Assembly (NCBI RefSeq): GCF_017471675.1
Contig: NZ_JAFUSK010000040.1
Span: 1-42,596, forward strand
Direction: 5' to 3'
Length of the DNA: 42,596 bases
Source: Pseudobutyrivibrio sp.
GTDB lineage: Bacteria > Bacillota > Clostridia > Lachnospirales > Lachnospiraceae
Part shown: positions 16,919 to 24,738 of the stretch, piece by piece
How positions within the stretch are numbered: position 1 is the stretch's first letter
Layout: every line of letters begins with the position of its first letter
Notes under the pieces: generated by a model
What the model saw: only the letters and a program-made list of their open reading frames with translations
Database searches by the model: none
What the model was told of the DNA's origin: nothing
Position numbers and translations under genes: made by a program

Positions 16919-17950
16919 CTATTCCCTTCGAAGTTTTCTTTCTACCAATCTCCAACTAATGGCAGTTCTATATTTACTAATTGGCATCGAGACTAACTTT
17001 ACATGATTTTTACGTGTATCTAATTTTCTCAGCCACTGGATTCCACGCAAAAAGTCTCTCATTCCTATAATTACCATATATTCATTTAAATAATCTTCTT
17101 GAACATGATAAGATGTTATCTGAGTCTTCCAGTTAAACAATAATTTTTTTGGTTCTGAAATATATCCATACATCTCATTCACAAACAATGTATTCCTAGT
17201 ATCGTAATATAGCATCACAGGGTTCATTTTCTTCTCCCATGTCTCATGCCATACCTGAACACCCTCAATAATAATCGGAACTTCGCCGCAACGTAGTCCG
17301 TACTCAACATCATCACAGTGAATGAAAAAGGGCATCACATCATTGTCTTTAACAAAGCTATAGGGATAACAACAGAACCACCAACCGCCATAATCAGCAT
17401 CAATGTCATAATTGACCTTACCAGGTTGATATGTGCCATCACTGATGTCACGCAGGAATTCAACATGCTGTATATCTCCACCATTCCATTTCTCAGCTGC
17501 TGTCCATTGAATTGTAGGATTATCTTTATCAATCATCCTCCCTGCCACTGGACGTTTCTTGTATATTTCTTCTTCTGTCCTCAAGAAATCAAACAGAATA
17601 TAGAAACAACTATTTTCAAAACTAACATCATCGTCCATAAAAATTACATGTGTGAATTCATTATCGTATTTACGGATTTCTTCAATTCCCCTTTGAAATC
17701 CTCCTGACCCACCTGTATTAGGATTGTGAAACAGATGAACAAATGGATTGGAATCCATATTAATTTCAGATGCATTATCCACAATAAAGATATCCAACTT
17801 GCCATAATATTCTTCTTCTAAATCATCAAAAAACTTTGACTGTAGTAGTTGAGAAATATTATGCTTTAGTTGGTCTTCACGTTTGTAGGTGCAAATATTT
17901 AAAGCCAAATGTACTCTATTTTTTAATTTTGTCACAACTCCCCCTGCCAC
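16919..17950 (-). CDS. GlfT2-like galactofuranosyltransferase family GT2
   Basis: 343 residues. NTGGSGGFQRG (78-88), HVIFMDDDV (101-109) and FFIHCDDVEYGLRCGE followed by WHE match the GlfT2-type galactofuranosyltransferase layout, where the DDD binds UDP-Galf with a metal and the later DDxE/HE residues are catalytic. It probably extends the surface glycan, perhaps with galactofuranose. The start is not certain: GTG at 17950 and GTG at 17935 are both possible. It is the first gene after the promoter/operator at 18101-18156 and has a leader of about 145 bases. Confidence 0.88.
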   Translation of the reverse strand: MAGGVVTKLKNRVHLALNICTYKREDQLKHNISQLLQSKFFDDLEEEYYGKLDIFIVDNASEINMDSNPFVHLFHNPNTGGSGGFQRGIEEIRKYDNEFTHVIFMDDDVSFENSCFYILFDFLRTEEEIYKKRPVAGRMIDKDNPTIQWTAAEKWNGGDIQHVEFLRDISDGTYQPGKVNYDIDADYGGWWFCCYPYSFVKDNDVMPFFIHCDDVEYGLRCGEVPIIIEGVQVWHETWEKKMNPVMLYYDTRNTLFVNEMYGYISEPKKLLFNWKTQITSYHVQEDYLNEYMVIIGMRDFLRGIQWLRKLDTRKNHVKLVSMPISKYRTAISWRLVERKLRRE

Positions 17951-18011
17951 TCTTCCTTAGGCTTTCCAATTAATTTTTTAAATTAAAAGTTTTGGTAATA
18001 AGTAGATAGAA

Positions 18012-18059
18012 TCATCTAAATAGATGTGGTTTTAAGACACATAACCCTCTCTCCGCCAT
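18012..18059 (-). CDS. possible leader peptide
   Basis: A 15-codon frame (ATG at 18057-18059, TGA at 18012-18014) lies in the transcribed leader of the GlfT2-like operon, preceded by AATAAGGTT. No clear amino-acid bias such as an attenuator run is seen. It could be chance. Confidence 0.25.
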   Translation of the reverse strand: MAERGLCVLKPHLFR

Positions 18060-18100
18060 AACCTTATTCCCCAATACAATAATGCTCTTGCATTGATTAT

Positions 18101-18156
18101 ATTTTAAGTAATATGGATGGATAAATCAATAGCTATAGCCACCATTTAACAACTAT
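18101..18156 (-). promoter_or_regulatory. promoter and operator of the glycosyltransferase operon
   Basis: Minus strand: operator ATAGTTGTTAAATGGTGG followed by CTATAGCTATTGATT (18124-18156). The TTGATT is the -35 (18124-18129), then a 17-base spacer and TAAAAT as the -10 (18101-18106). The same arrangement, with the same hexamers and spacing, lies at 28682-28744. Confidence 0.75.
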
Positions 18157-18194
18157 TTTCTCTATTTAAAACAGTCATAGCTCGCACATGTTAC

Positions 18195-18229
18195 AAAACA
18201 GCCCTAGGATTAAATATATCCTAGGGCTG
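18195..18229 (-). terminator. terminator after the ATPase relic
   Basis: Stem CAGCCCTAGGA / TCCTAGGGCTG (18199-18229), followed on the minus strand by TTTTG. Confidence 0.8.
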
Positions 18230-18237
18230 TCTTCATT

Positions 18238-18490
18238 TATTCATCTTCAATATGATATAGTCTTACATAATCTCCAAACTCAGGTAATGTAAGCCAATAC
18301 AATCCATCGTGATTGTTTGATGTTGCTATGATTCCTTTCCCTACCAATCTTTCTTTGTAGGTATTAAATGTAGTTGATTTCATCTTTTCCATTGACATAC
18401 TTTTCAAAATACCAATAACCTAATAATTGATAAGCAAATGCGTAACCTTTTGTTTTCTTAGCAAGTCTTATCCCCGTCAACCTTTAGTAT
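18238..18490 (-). pseudogene. relic of an AAA+ ATPase with C-terminal winged helix
   Basis: Two frames carry parts of the same family. One reads GIRLAKKTKGYAFAYQLLGY then WYFEKYV and soon stops. The other, ending at 18238, reads MKSTTFNTYKERLVGKGII followed by LTLPEFGDYVRLYHIEDE, the C-terminal winged-helix of the archaeal-type ATPases common in Firmicutes. About 30-45 codons of the usual sequence are missing between them, and the N-terminal P-loop part is gone. It lies between the DUF4869 pair and the glycosyltransferase promoter. The remainder of the 17951-18616 spacer holds the promoter, leader and two terminators. Confidence 0.65.
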
Positions 18491-18562
18491 CCAACCTTAT
18501 TTTTAGCAAACCTTTAGTATTACAATAATGCTCTGCATTCAGAGTTATTACTACTTGTTTCT

Positions 18563-18602
18563 GAATATAAAAGAAGCTCTAGCACAAAAGTCGTGCTAGA
18601 GC
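18563..18602 (-). terminator. terminator after the P-loop gene
   Basis: Stem GCTCTAGCAC / GTGCTAGAGC (18576-18602) followed on the minus strand by TTCTTTTATATT. Confidence 0.9.
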
Positions 18603-18616
18603 CTATAGAATCAACT

Positions 18617-19579
18617 TCAACAATTAACAAATTCCATTAATTTCTTAACCTTAGTTATACACCTATTTGATAAAAAGAATCTATCTAAATGCCGTTTTGA
18701 ATAATTGTGTCCTGCATCAAGTGAAATGCTACGTAATTGCTCGGTAAAAAATTGTTCCCAGCTATCATATATTTTGCTTTCTGCATAATCATATGTTTCT
18801 TCCAATATTCCATTAGGGACATTGAATATGTTGGACTTTAGTAATAAGTACTCAAATGATTCTGGAGCATAAATAATGCAATTATTCTTATATTCAGAAA
18901 TTGTTCTCATCATCTTCTGCATATCTGCACCAAAAGCCGCCCCATCAACAATCCCCAGCACTGTCTTTCCCTCATTTGCATATCTTTTCATCTGATTATG
19001 CATTTTTGTCTTTCCACTACTAGACACACAAGCACATTGAAAGAGTTCATCAAAAAATTCATATCCAGAATTTGTATCCTCTGTGATAACCACATCAGGT
19101 GTGACATTAGTAGGCGTATCTAAATTATAAATATTATATATTGATTGATACACTAGATTAGGCTTGATATATTTTTGACTTTCTCTATCTTCACGAATCT
19201 CATATATTTCATTAATACTATACGCCAACTGTGGAAGGCTATCTCTATAAACGATTACATAATAATTATCTGAGTGATGTAAGCATTTTGCAAATTCTTC
19301 TGTCTTAATAAATGGCATGTTCTCTTCAACAAAAATAATGCTATCTTTAGTATTAATGATAAAATCCTGCCATCTTTCATTCGGGAGCACATAACATTTT
19401 CTATCACAATTAAGCACTATTCCCGAGCTATTACCAAGCCTGGAATAATCAGCAATCATATTAATCAGCGTTGTTTTTCCCGTTGCACTGTTACCTTGTA
19501 TTATAGTAATATTTCTTTTCACCTCAAATTGATAATGAAGTTTGTTGTTGTATATTTCTATAGAATATTTTCCTCTCAT
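18617..19579 (-). CDS. P-loop NTPase paired with DUF4869
   Basis: 320 residues. Walker A is GNSATGKTT (29-37), and SIIFVEENM (about 80-88) is a possible Walker B. There is no ABC signature. The centre has DVVITEDTNSGYEFFDELFQ and CACVSSSGKTKMHNQM. A hydrophobic segment is absent, so it is probably soluble. An AGGAGAG site precedes the ATG, and the gene starts eight bases after its DUF4869 partner. A terminator closes the pair. No function is established; pairing with a conserved small protein suggests a two-component cellular or defence module. Confidence 0.7.
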   Translation of the reverse strand: MRGKYSIEIYNNKLHYQFEVKRNITIIQGNSATGKTTLINMIADYSRLGNSSGIVLNCDRKCYVLPNERWQDFIINTKDSIIFVEENMPFIKTEEFAKCLHHSDNYYVIVYRDSLPQLAYSINEIYEIREDRESQKYIKPNLVYQSIYNIYNLDTPTNVTPDVVITEDTNSGYEFFDELFQCACVSSSGKTKMHNQMKRYANEGKTVLGIVDGAAFGADMQKMMRTISEYKNNCIIYAPESFEYLLLKSNIFNVPNGILEETYDYAESKIYDSWEQFFTEQLRSISLDAGHNYSKRHLDRFFLSNRCITKVKKLMEFVNC

Positions 19580-19587
19580 ATTCTCTC

Positions 19588-20037
19588 CTAGATTAGATTA
19601 TTATCAATTATTTCAGCATCTAGTTCAGACCTGTTTCTAACTAGCTTACCTGTATTTTTTACTATAATTTCAAAGTCTCCATCTCCAAAATCCATAAAAT
19701 ACCCAAGCCTGATAGTAACATCCTTAACTTTTCCTATTTCTAAAAGCCATTTGGCACAATTATCGCCACATGCAGAAGCATTGAAAATATGATTCAAATC
19801 GTTATTAATCAATATAAGAGTTTTCACTCCACCTGATAATTCCTTTTGGGAAATAGGCCCAAGTACTGGACTCTCTATAAGATGAGGTCCTATAACCTCT
19901 GACTTATCAACATCTTTGATCATCTTAATAGAAAGCTTGTCTGTTATCCACTCATCTTCATAAGTATTATTAAAAAAGGTATCTGGGTCAAATATGTAGT
20001 TTTGTTCTTCTATTTCACCATATATAATATTGAGCAT
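19588..20037 (-). CDS. DUF4869-family protein
   Basis: 149 residues matching by recall the DUF4869 pattern: MLNIIYGEIEE, YFNN-type residues, YEDEWITDKLSIKMIKDVDKSEVIGPHLIESPVLG, KELSGGVKTLILINND and FNASACGDNCAKWLLEIG. It is soluble and acidic. The ribosome site AAGGGG is seven bases from the ATG. It forms a two-gene unit with the P-loop NTPase, set between the permease terminator (20106-20132) and its own. The function of DUF4869 is unknown to me. Confidence 0.75.
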   Translation of the reverse strand: MLNIIYGEIEEQNYIFDPDTFFNNTYEDEWITDKLSIKMIKDVDKSEVIGPHLIESPVLGPISQKELSGGVKTLILINNDLNHIFNASACGDNCAKWLLEIGKVKDVTIRLGYFMDFGDGDFEIIVKNTGKLVRNRSELDAEIIDNNLI

Positions 20038-20105
20038 ATTAATCCCCTTGTATTTTTTCTTTTTAAATATAATAACATAGTTTCAATTAATTTTATGCTA
20101 TTGTT

Positions 20106-20132
20106 AAAAAAAACCTTCTCACAATGAGAAGG
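20106..20132 (-). terminator. terminator after ABC-2 permease copy 2
   Basis: Stem CCTTCTCA / TGAGAAGG with loop CAA on the plus strand (20114-20132); the minus strand continues into eight T. It lies immediately past the permease stop codon and ends the sortase-LCP-glycosyltransferase-exporter operon. Confidence 0.9.
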
Positions 20133-20133
20133 C

Positions 20134-20895
20134 TTACAGTTTTTTCACTATATCATTTTCCTTATACTTAAAAACCAATAATCCTACCAAAAACATTCCT
20201 ACTCCCCAAATGACCATAAGCTTCAGTTCCTGCACATCTACACTGCCTTCAAGCACGCAACGTCTTGCTATATTAGGGTAAAAATACAAAGGATTTAACC
20301 TGGTAATTTCGTGCAAGCTTTCTGGATATCTTTCTATTGGAATGTACACTGCCACCATGTGCACCAAAAGAACTATGAAGTTTCTCCATAGGAACTTTAT
20401 ATCTTTATAAAATACATAAATTGTAGCTAGTATAAACGAAACGCCAATCGAAAATAGCATTTCAAAAAATACATCCACCACAAATATAATAACTGTCCAA
20501 TTCAATCTAACCCTAAACACCGCAAGCACAATAAGTAATGCTATACATGAAAATCCAAGATTAACTAACGCTGTGTAATCTCTGGACAATACAAAAATCT
20601 CTCTAGGGAGTTTGGTCTTTTGAAATAGATTTTTGTTATCTTCGAATGCCGTCATACTAGTAGTGGTTGCCGTATTGAACATTGACCACAGTGTAAACCC
20701 TGTAACATAATACACTGGATACATAGTCCTATTTGTGGAAAATCCGCTAAACACTATGCTCATTACAATCATAAATAACAACGGATTTAGTACAGACCAT
20801 ATGATACCAAGGAATGATCTTGCATATTTTCTAGTAATCTCTCTAGCTGTTAACTGACGGATTACAAATATATATTGTCTTATACCATAGTTCAT
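20134..20895 (-). CDS. ABC-2 type polysaccharide/teichoic acid export permease (copy 2)
   Basis: 253 residues with six likely membrane segments. It opens YIFVIRQLTAREITRKYARS and LGIIWSVLNPLLFMIVMSIVF, and has VYIPIERYPESLHEITRLNPLYFY in the C-terminal half, as in TagG/Wzm permeases. It starts four bases after the cohesin-ABC gene, so the two almost certainly form the exporter. It is a clear paralogue of 7393-8169, with the same N-terminal FVIRQ motif and the same P-E-(R/S)-LH loop. Confidence 0.9.
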   Translation of the reverse strand: MNYGIRQYIFVIRQLTAREITRKYARSFLGIIWSVLNPLLFMIVMSIVFSGFSTNRTMYPVYYVTGFTLWSMFNTATTTSMTAFEDNKNLFQKTKLPREIFVLSRDYTALVNLGFSCIALLIVLAVFRVRLNWTVIIFVVDVFFEMLFSIGVSFILATIYVFYKDIKFLWRNFIVLLVHMVAVYIPIERYPESLHEITRLNPLYFYPNIARRCVLEGSVDVQELKLMVIWGVGMFLVGLLVFKYKENDIVKKL

Positions 20896-20899
20896 AATC

Positions 20900-22600
20900 C
20901 TAGCTGGCTTCTCCCTCTTTCATTTTTCTGTAAGCGTCGCAAACCTTTTTAGGTTCATCCACCATCTTAAGTTCACCTTTTTCTATCCACACACACTTGC
21001 TACAATTGCTTATAATAGTCTCCATGCTATGACTAACAATAAGCACAGTGCTACCGCTATGAATCAACTCCTTAACCCTAGCAAGGCTTTTCTTTCTAAA
21101 AAATTCATCACCTACTGAAAGCACTTCATCCAGAATAAGTATCTCAGCAGCATCACCAGCTGTAGCTATAGCAAAACCCAGTCGGCTTACCATACCACTG
21201 GAATAGTTTTTAACCTTTTCATCCATGAAATCCTCAAGTTCAGCAAAAGCAACAATCTCATCGTAATGCTCATCCAAAAACTGCTTACTGTAGCCTATAA
21301 TAGCACCATTTAAATAAACATTTTCCTTGCCAGTAAGTTCCATGTCAAACCCTGTTCCAAGAGTTAGAAGTTGAACCTTTTTCCTATCTACAGTGACCTT
21401 GCCTTCTGTTGGGCGCAAAGCTCCTGAAACTATTTTTAACAATGTAGATTTACCGGAACCATTTGTCCCAATAATTCCTACAATCTCTCCACGATAAACA
21501 TCAAAGCTTACGTGATATAGAGCAAACAGCTTACGGTAACTTATCTGTCGCTTCAAAAACTGGATTATATAATCCTTAAGCCCAGAGGCCTGAGAGCTTG
21601 CTATATGAAATTCCATAGTAACATCATCTACAGAAATCACTGGCTCGTAATTTTCATTATTATCATCTGAATTATATATATCCTCTACCGTTATAACAGA
21701 GCCATCGTCTTCCAAATCCATAACATCCAACTTAGAAACTGTATGTTGTGAAGCTATTCCTCTTTTCTTTTTGAGCCTGCTTTTTTCTTTTACTCCAGAT
21801 TGATTAGATAATTTATCTCCAAAGAATCTTTTTATAAGAGCCACAACAATCTGTGTAAATACGATAATCCCAATAAATACCACACCTATTACAAAATAAG
21901 GGTGATACATAATAGACTTTACTTTCTCCTCCTCATATGATTGTGCCGTATCTTCTACAGCCTCAGATATTATTTCTTCCTGCTGCGCATCTTTAACAGG
22001 TTGTACCTGCTCTTCCTCGGCAACTAATGGCTCTTCCTGAGTTTGCTCTTCTTGTATAGTCTCAGCCTGTGTTTCTTCTGCAGCTACATCCGCCTCTTCT
22101 TCAGTTACCGTTTCTTCCTGTTCTTCTTCATCTGCAGGCGCAGCAACAGTAATAGGCGCAGGATTAGATGCAGAAATATTAAATGCAGCGCCCGAATCGT
22201 TGTATATCTCAGCCGAAGCAAAGCTAACTGCCGTATCTCCCGCATTTGTTTTTGGTCTAAAATTAACCATGTATTTAATCTCAGGACCACCACTTTCTCC
22301 AACAAAGGCCAGATATCCTCCGGCAGTGTCGGCTCCATCTGCACCACCTAAATATTCCATTTTGCTTGGATCATATTTTATAGTTACAGCATAAGAACCA
22401 GTGCCACTTTCTGTATTAATATATACACCCACTGGAAAAGACTCACCCTCATTGGAGCTATATGATGTAGAGCCAAAATGAATGGAAGCATCATCCGCCT
22501 TAACTGTAATTTTATTTACCACTAGACCTACAGTCACAACAGATACCAATGCCACCGCAGATATTAAATAGATTTTATACTTTAATAGCTTTTCTAACAT
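20900..22600 (-). CDS. cohesin-like domain / TM / polysaccharide ABC ATPase fusion
   Basis: 566 residues from the ATG at 22600, chosen over an earlier ATG because AGAGGG lies just upstream and this gives a clean signal anchor. Order: TM1 (about 10-30); a beta-rich extracytoplasmic cohesin-like domain (about 38-153) with SIHFGSTSYSSNEGESFPVG and VTIKYDPSKMEYLG; a Glu/Gln-rich linker (156-226); TM2 (about 235-256); a basic cytoplasmic stretch; and a TagH/Wzt-type ATPase with Walker A GTNGSGKST (378-386), signature YSSGMV (466-471), Walker B ILILDE (487-492) and H-switch SHS (523-525). The N-terminus is outside and the ATPase is inside. Export ATPases normally have none of the first half. The following gene is its permease. 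Confidence 0.85.
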   Translation of the reverse strand: MLEKLLKYKIYLISAVALVSVVTVGLVVNKITVKADDASIHFGSTSYSSNEGESFPVGVYINTESGTGSYAVTIKYDPSKMEYLGGADGADTAGGYLAFVGESGGPEIKYMVNFRPKTNAGDTAVSFASAEIYNDSGAAFNISASNPAPITVAAPADEEEQEETVTEEEADVAAEETQAETIQEEQTQEEPLVAEEEQVQPVKDAQQEEIISEAVEDTAQSYEEEKVKSIMYHPYFVIGVVFIGIIVFTQIVVALIKRFFGDKLSNQSGVKEKSRLKKKRGIASQHTVSKLDVMDLEDDGSVITVEDIYNSDDNNENYEPVISVDDVTMEFHIASSQASGLKDYIIQFLKRQISYRKLFALYHVSFDVYRGEIVGIIGTNGSGKSTLLKIVSGALRPTEGKVTVDRKKVQLLTLGTGFDMELTGKENVYLNGAIIGYSKQFLDEHYDEIVAFAELEDFMDEKVKNYSSGMVSRLGFAIATAGDAAEILILDEVLSVGDEFFRKKSLARVKELIHSGSTVLIVSHSMETIISNCSKCVWIEKGELKMVDEPKKVCDAYRKMKEGEAS

Positions 22601-23921
22601 ACATCCCTCTTTTATATAGACGTTCATTAAATAATGCCCATCTGCATTTAACACTATTCCCTAAAAGTTTAACAATGCTTCCCTCTGGCCATCCGCTTTC
22701 ATGAAGCTTTTCTTTACTATTGAAAAACTTAATAGTAACTTTTCGTAAGAAGCCCTGCTTTTTTAGCTCATCCATATCCCAATTGGCAGCAACATTTTGC
22801 ATCTGAAGTTCCAATACATCATCACAGAACTGTAATGAGCCAAACAACTTAGCCTCCATCTTCGTTGGACTTCCCATAAATAAAGACAGGAGCTTTGTTA
22901 CTATTCCAATACTCAAATCCCCTGCCTTTAAATATCCTTCATATAACATTAATAATTCTTTATTACGTCTAAGCAGCTTTTCATTCGGATTACCAGCACC
23001 GCTGCAAATAGGTTTTATAACAGAATTTTTATTTTCATATCCCATCGTCATTCCCTCTGGCGATGAAAATAAGGTTTCAAATAAGCAAATGGAAAATCTA
23101 ACCTTTCTTGAAATATCTTTATTCGGATGTAAATAGTAGGATTTGAAGCATTTACCATCAGCGTTTTTAGGGATATCATATATACCAAAATAGTATCCAT
23201 TCACTTTTACAGTTCTTTTTAACATATGACTTAGAATATTTCCCATGCTGACTGCTGTTGTTCCAAGCCATCCACTATCTACTATCGCATATACGATATT
23301 TTCTGTGAGTCCAACATACTCAAAATAATCAGTAATACTTTTATAAAAATATTCAGAGTGCTCCTGAACCATTTCAAAAAAAGAAATACCAAAAGCATCT
23401 ATCCGCGCCTTCAACTCCTGAATTTGCGCATAAGATAAGCATTCTTTTAGTCTATCTTCAAATCTAAGTTCTTTTGCAACCTCTAATATTTCTTCATCAG
23501 ATAAAGCACAACGCTTCATCAGCTTTTCAAATGTAATATCTATACCACCTACACATATTGAATCTATGCATTTCCTGCCAATAAAATGATATTCTGCATT
23601 TCTTAAAACATACCTAGACACATGTATGTACCTTAAATCGATAACTATTCCAAGTTTTGGCATCAATTTCTTAGCCAATTCGTACATAAGCCAACCATCC
23701 CTAGCTAAGAAATACAACCTATTTATACCATCAGCTTTTGCCCTCTTTAACACCCAACTAACATATTCAGTCATAACAGGAGCATATACATGCAAGAAGC
23801 TTTTATCATAATAATCAGCTTGTTTGCCTAACTGTTCCAGCGAAAGTCTCAAAGCTTCTGAGTGATTCGGACTCGCTTTCAATATTGAGTTGTACTGATG
23901 CAGCCTCTCTTCTGGAATCAT
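22575..23921 (-). CDS. stand-alone COG5610 C-terminal-type domain protein
   Basis: 448 residues. YFLARDGWLMYEL (70-82), HVSRYVLRNAEY and AIVDSGWLGTTAVSMG (about 213-228) match the second half of the 667-residue HAD protein at 4149-6152 (FLSRDG, DIGWAGSG), but the N-terminal HAD nucleophile motifs are missing. It overlaps the previous GT2 gene by 107 bases and the next gene by 26. The ATG at 23921 has AAGG immediately upstream and GGAGGG about 14 bases away. The long overlap could mean a later non-ATG start, but the conserved region begins within 45 residues of this ATG. Confidence 0.72.
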   Translation of the reverse strand: MIPEERLHQYNSILKASPNHSEALRLSLEQLGKQADYYDKSFLHVYAPVMTEYVSWVLKRAKADGINRLYFLARDGWLMYELAKKLMPKLGIVIDLRYIHVSRYVLRNAEYHFIGRKCIDSICVGGIDITFEKLMKRCALSDEEILEVAKELRFEDRLKECLSYAQIQELKARIDAFGISFFEMVQEHSEYFYKSITDYFEYVGLTENIVYAIVDSGWLGTTAVSMGNILSHMLKRTVKVNGYYFGIYDIPKNADGKCFKSYYLHPNKDISRKVRFSICLFETLFSSPEGMTMGYENKNSVIKPICSGAGNPNEKLLRRNKELLMLYEGYLKAGDLSIGIVTKLLSLFMGSPTKMEAKLFGSLQFCDDVLELQMQNVAANWDMDELKKQGFLRKVTIKFFNSKEKLHESGWPEGSIVKLLGNSVKCRWALFNERLYKRGMYVRKAIKV

Positions 23922-24738
23922 CCTTACGCTTTATTCCCTCCGAACGCTTAATAAACTCTAATAATACTGGTGGAACCAGACATGCAACTATAGGTCTAAG
24001 TACAAACACCCACCCAATTGGAAACAGCTTACCCATCTGTTTATAATTTCTATATCTTGTTTTCGCTTCGTTTATACGATATTTTGTCTTTCTCTTTCTA
24101 TAAGATTCTTTAGTTTCTCTATATCTAAATAATGTTTCTTGCAGATTGTATCCTTTTAATCCTCTTTGAATTAGGTGCATAAAGATTTCATAGTCTTCGC
24201 ATCTAAGGGTTTCCTCAGTAGCAAGGTATCCTCTTCCTTCATCAAATATCTCCGCTCTAAACATTACCGATGGGTGTGCATAAGGTGAAAATCTGTAGTA
24301 ATCCATCATCTGTGGAATTTCTGGATATGGTCGCTCTCCCCAAACACCATTTTCATCAAATAGCTCTGTATTACATCCACACCACGCATACTCAGCATGT
24401 TCCTCCAAGAAATCAACTTGCTTTTCAAGTCTTGTTCGCAGAGAAACGTCATCAGCATCCATCCTAGCAATATATTTTCCCTTTGCATGTAATATACATT
24501 CATTTAAAGAAAAGGCTAGACCTTTATTTTCTAAACGACGCATTACTACAATTCTCTCGTCTAGTTCTTTCAACCCCTGTACAATTTTTGCTGCTTCATC
24601 ACATGAGCCATCGTCCCATATAATAAATTCTAAATTGTCGTAAGACTGATTTAGAATGGAAGATACTGCCTCTCTTAAAATCTTCTCATCCCATTGATTG
24701 TAAACACCCATAATAACGGAAACTAGCGGTTTATCCAT
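23815..24738 (-). CDS. glycosyltransferase family 2
   Basis: 307 residues. VSVIMGVYNQWDEKILREAVSSIL and the donor loop IIWDDGSCDEA (39-49), then ARMDADDVSL (about 91-100) with the DAD metal site, followed by a C-terminal basic/hydrophobic stretch RPIVACLVPPVLLEFI that may dock at the membrane. It adds one sugar of the repeat from a nucleotide donor. It overlaps the GT4 gene by 16 bases and the COG5610-type gene by 107. Confidence 0.92.
   Translation of the reverse strand: MDKPLVSVIMGVYNQWDEKILREAVSSILNQSYDNLEFIIWDDGSCDEAAKIVQGLKELDERIVVMRRLENKGLAFSLNECILHAKGKYIARMDADDVSLRTRLEKQVDFLEEHAEYAWCGCNTELFDENGVWGERPYPEIPQMMDYYRFSPYAHPSVMFRAEIFDEGRGYLATEETLRCEDYEIFMHLIQRGLKGYNLQETLFRYRETKESYRKRKTKYRINEAKTRYRNYKQMGKLFPIGWVFVLRPIVACLVPPVLLEFIKRSEGIKRKDDSRREAASVQLNIESESESLRSFETFAGTVRQTS

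Noticed and set aside
22043-22394. Several plus-strand frames opposite the acidic linker of the cohesin-ABC protein
   Set aside because: They arise from the repetitive Glu/Gln codons on the other strand.
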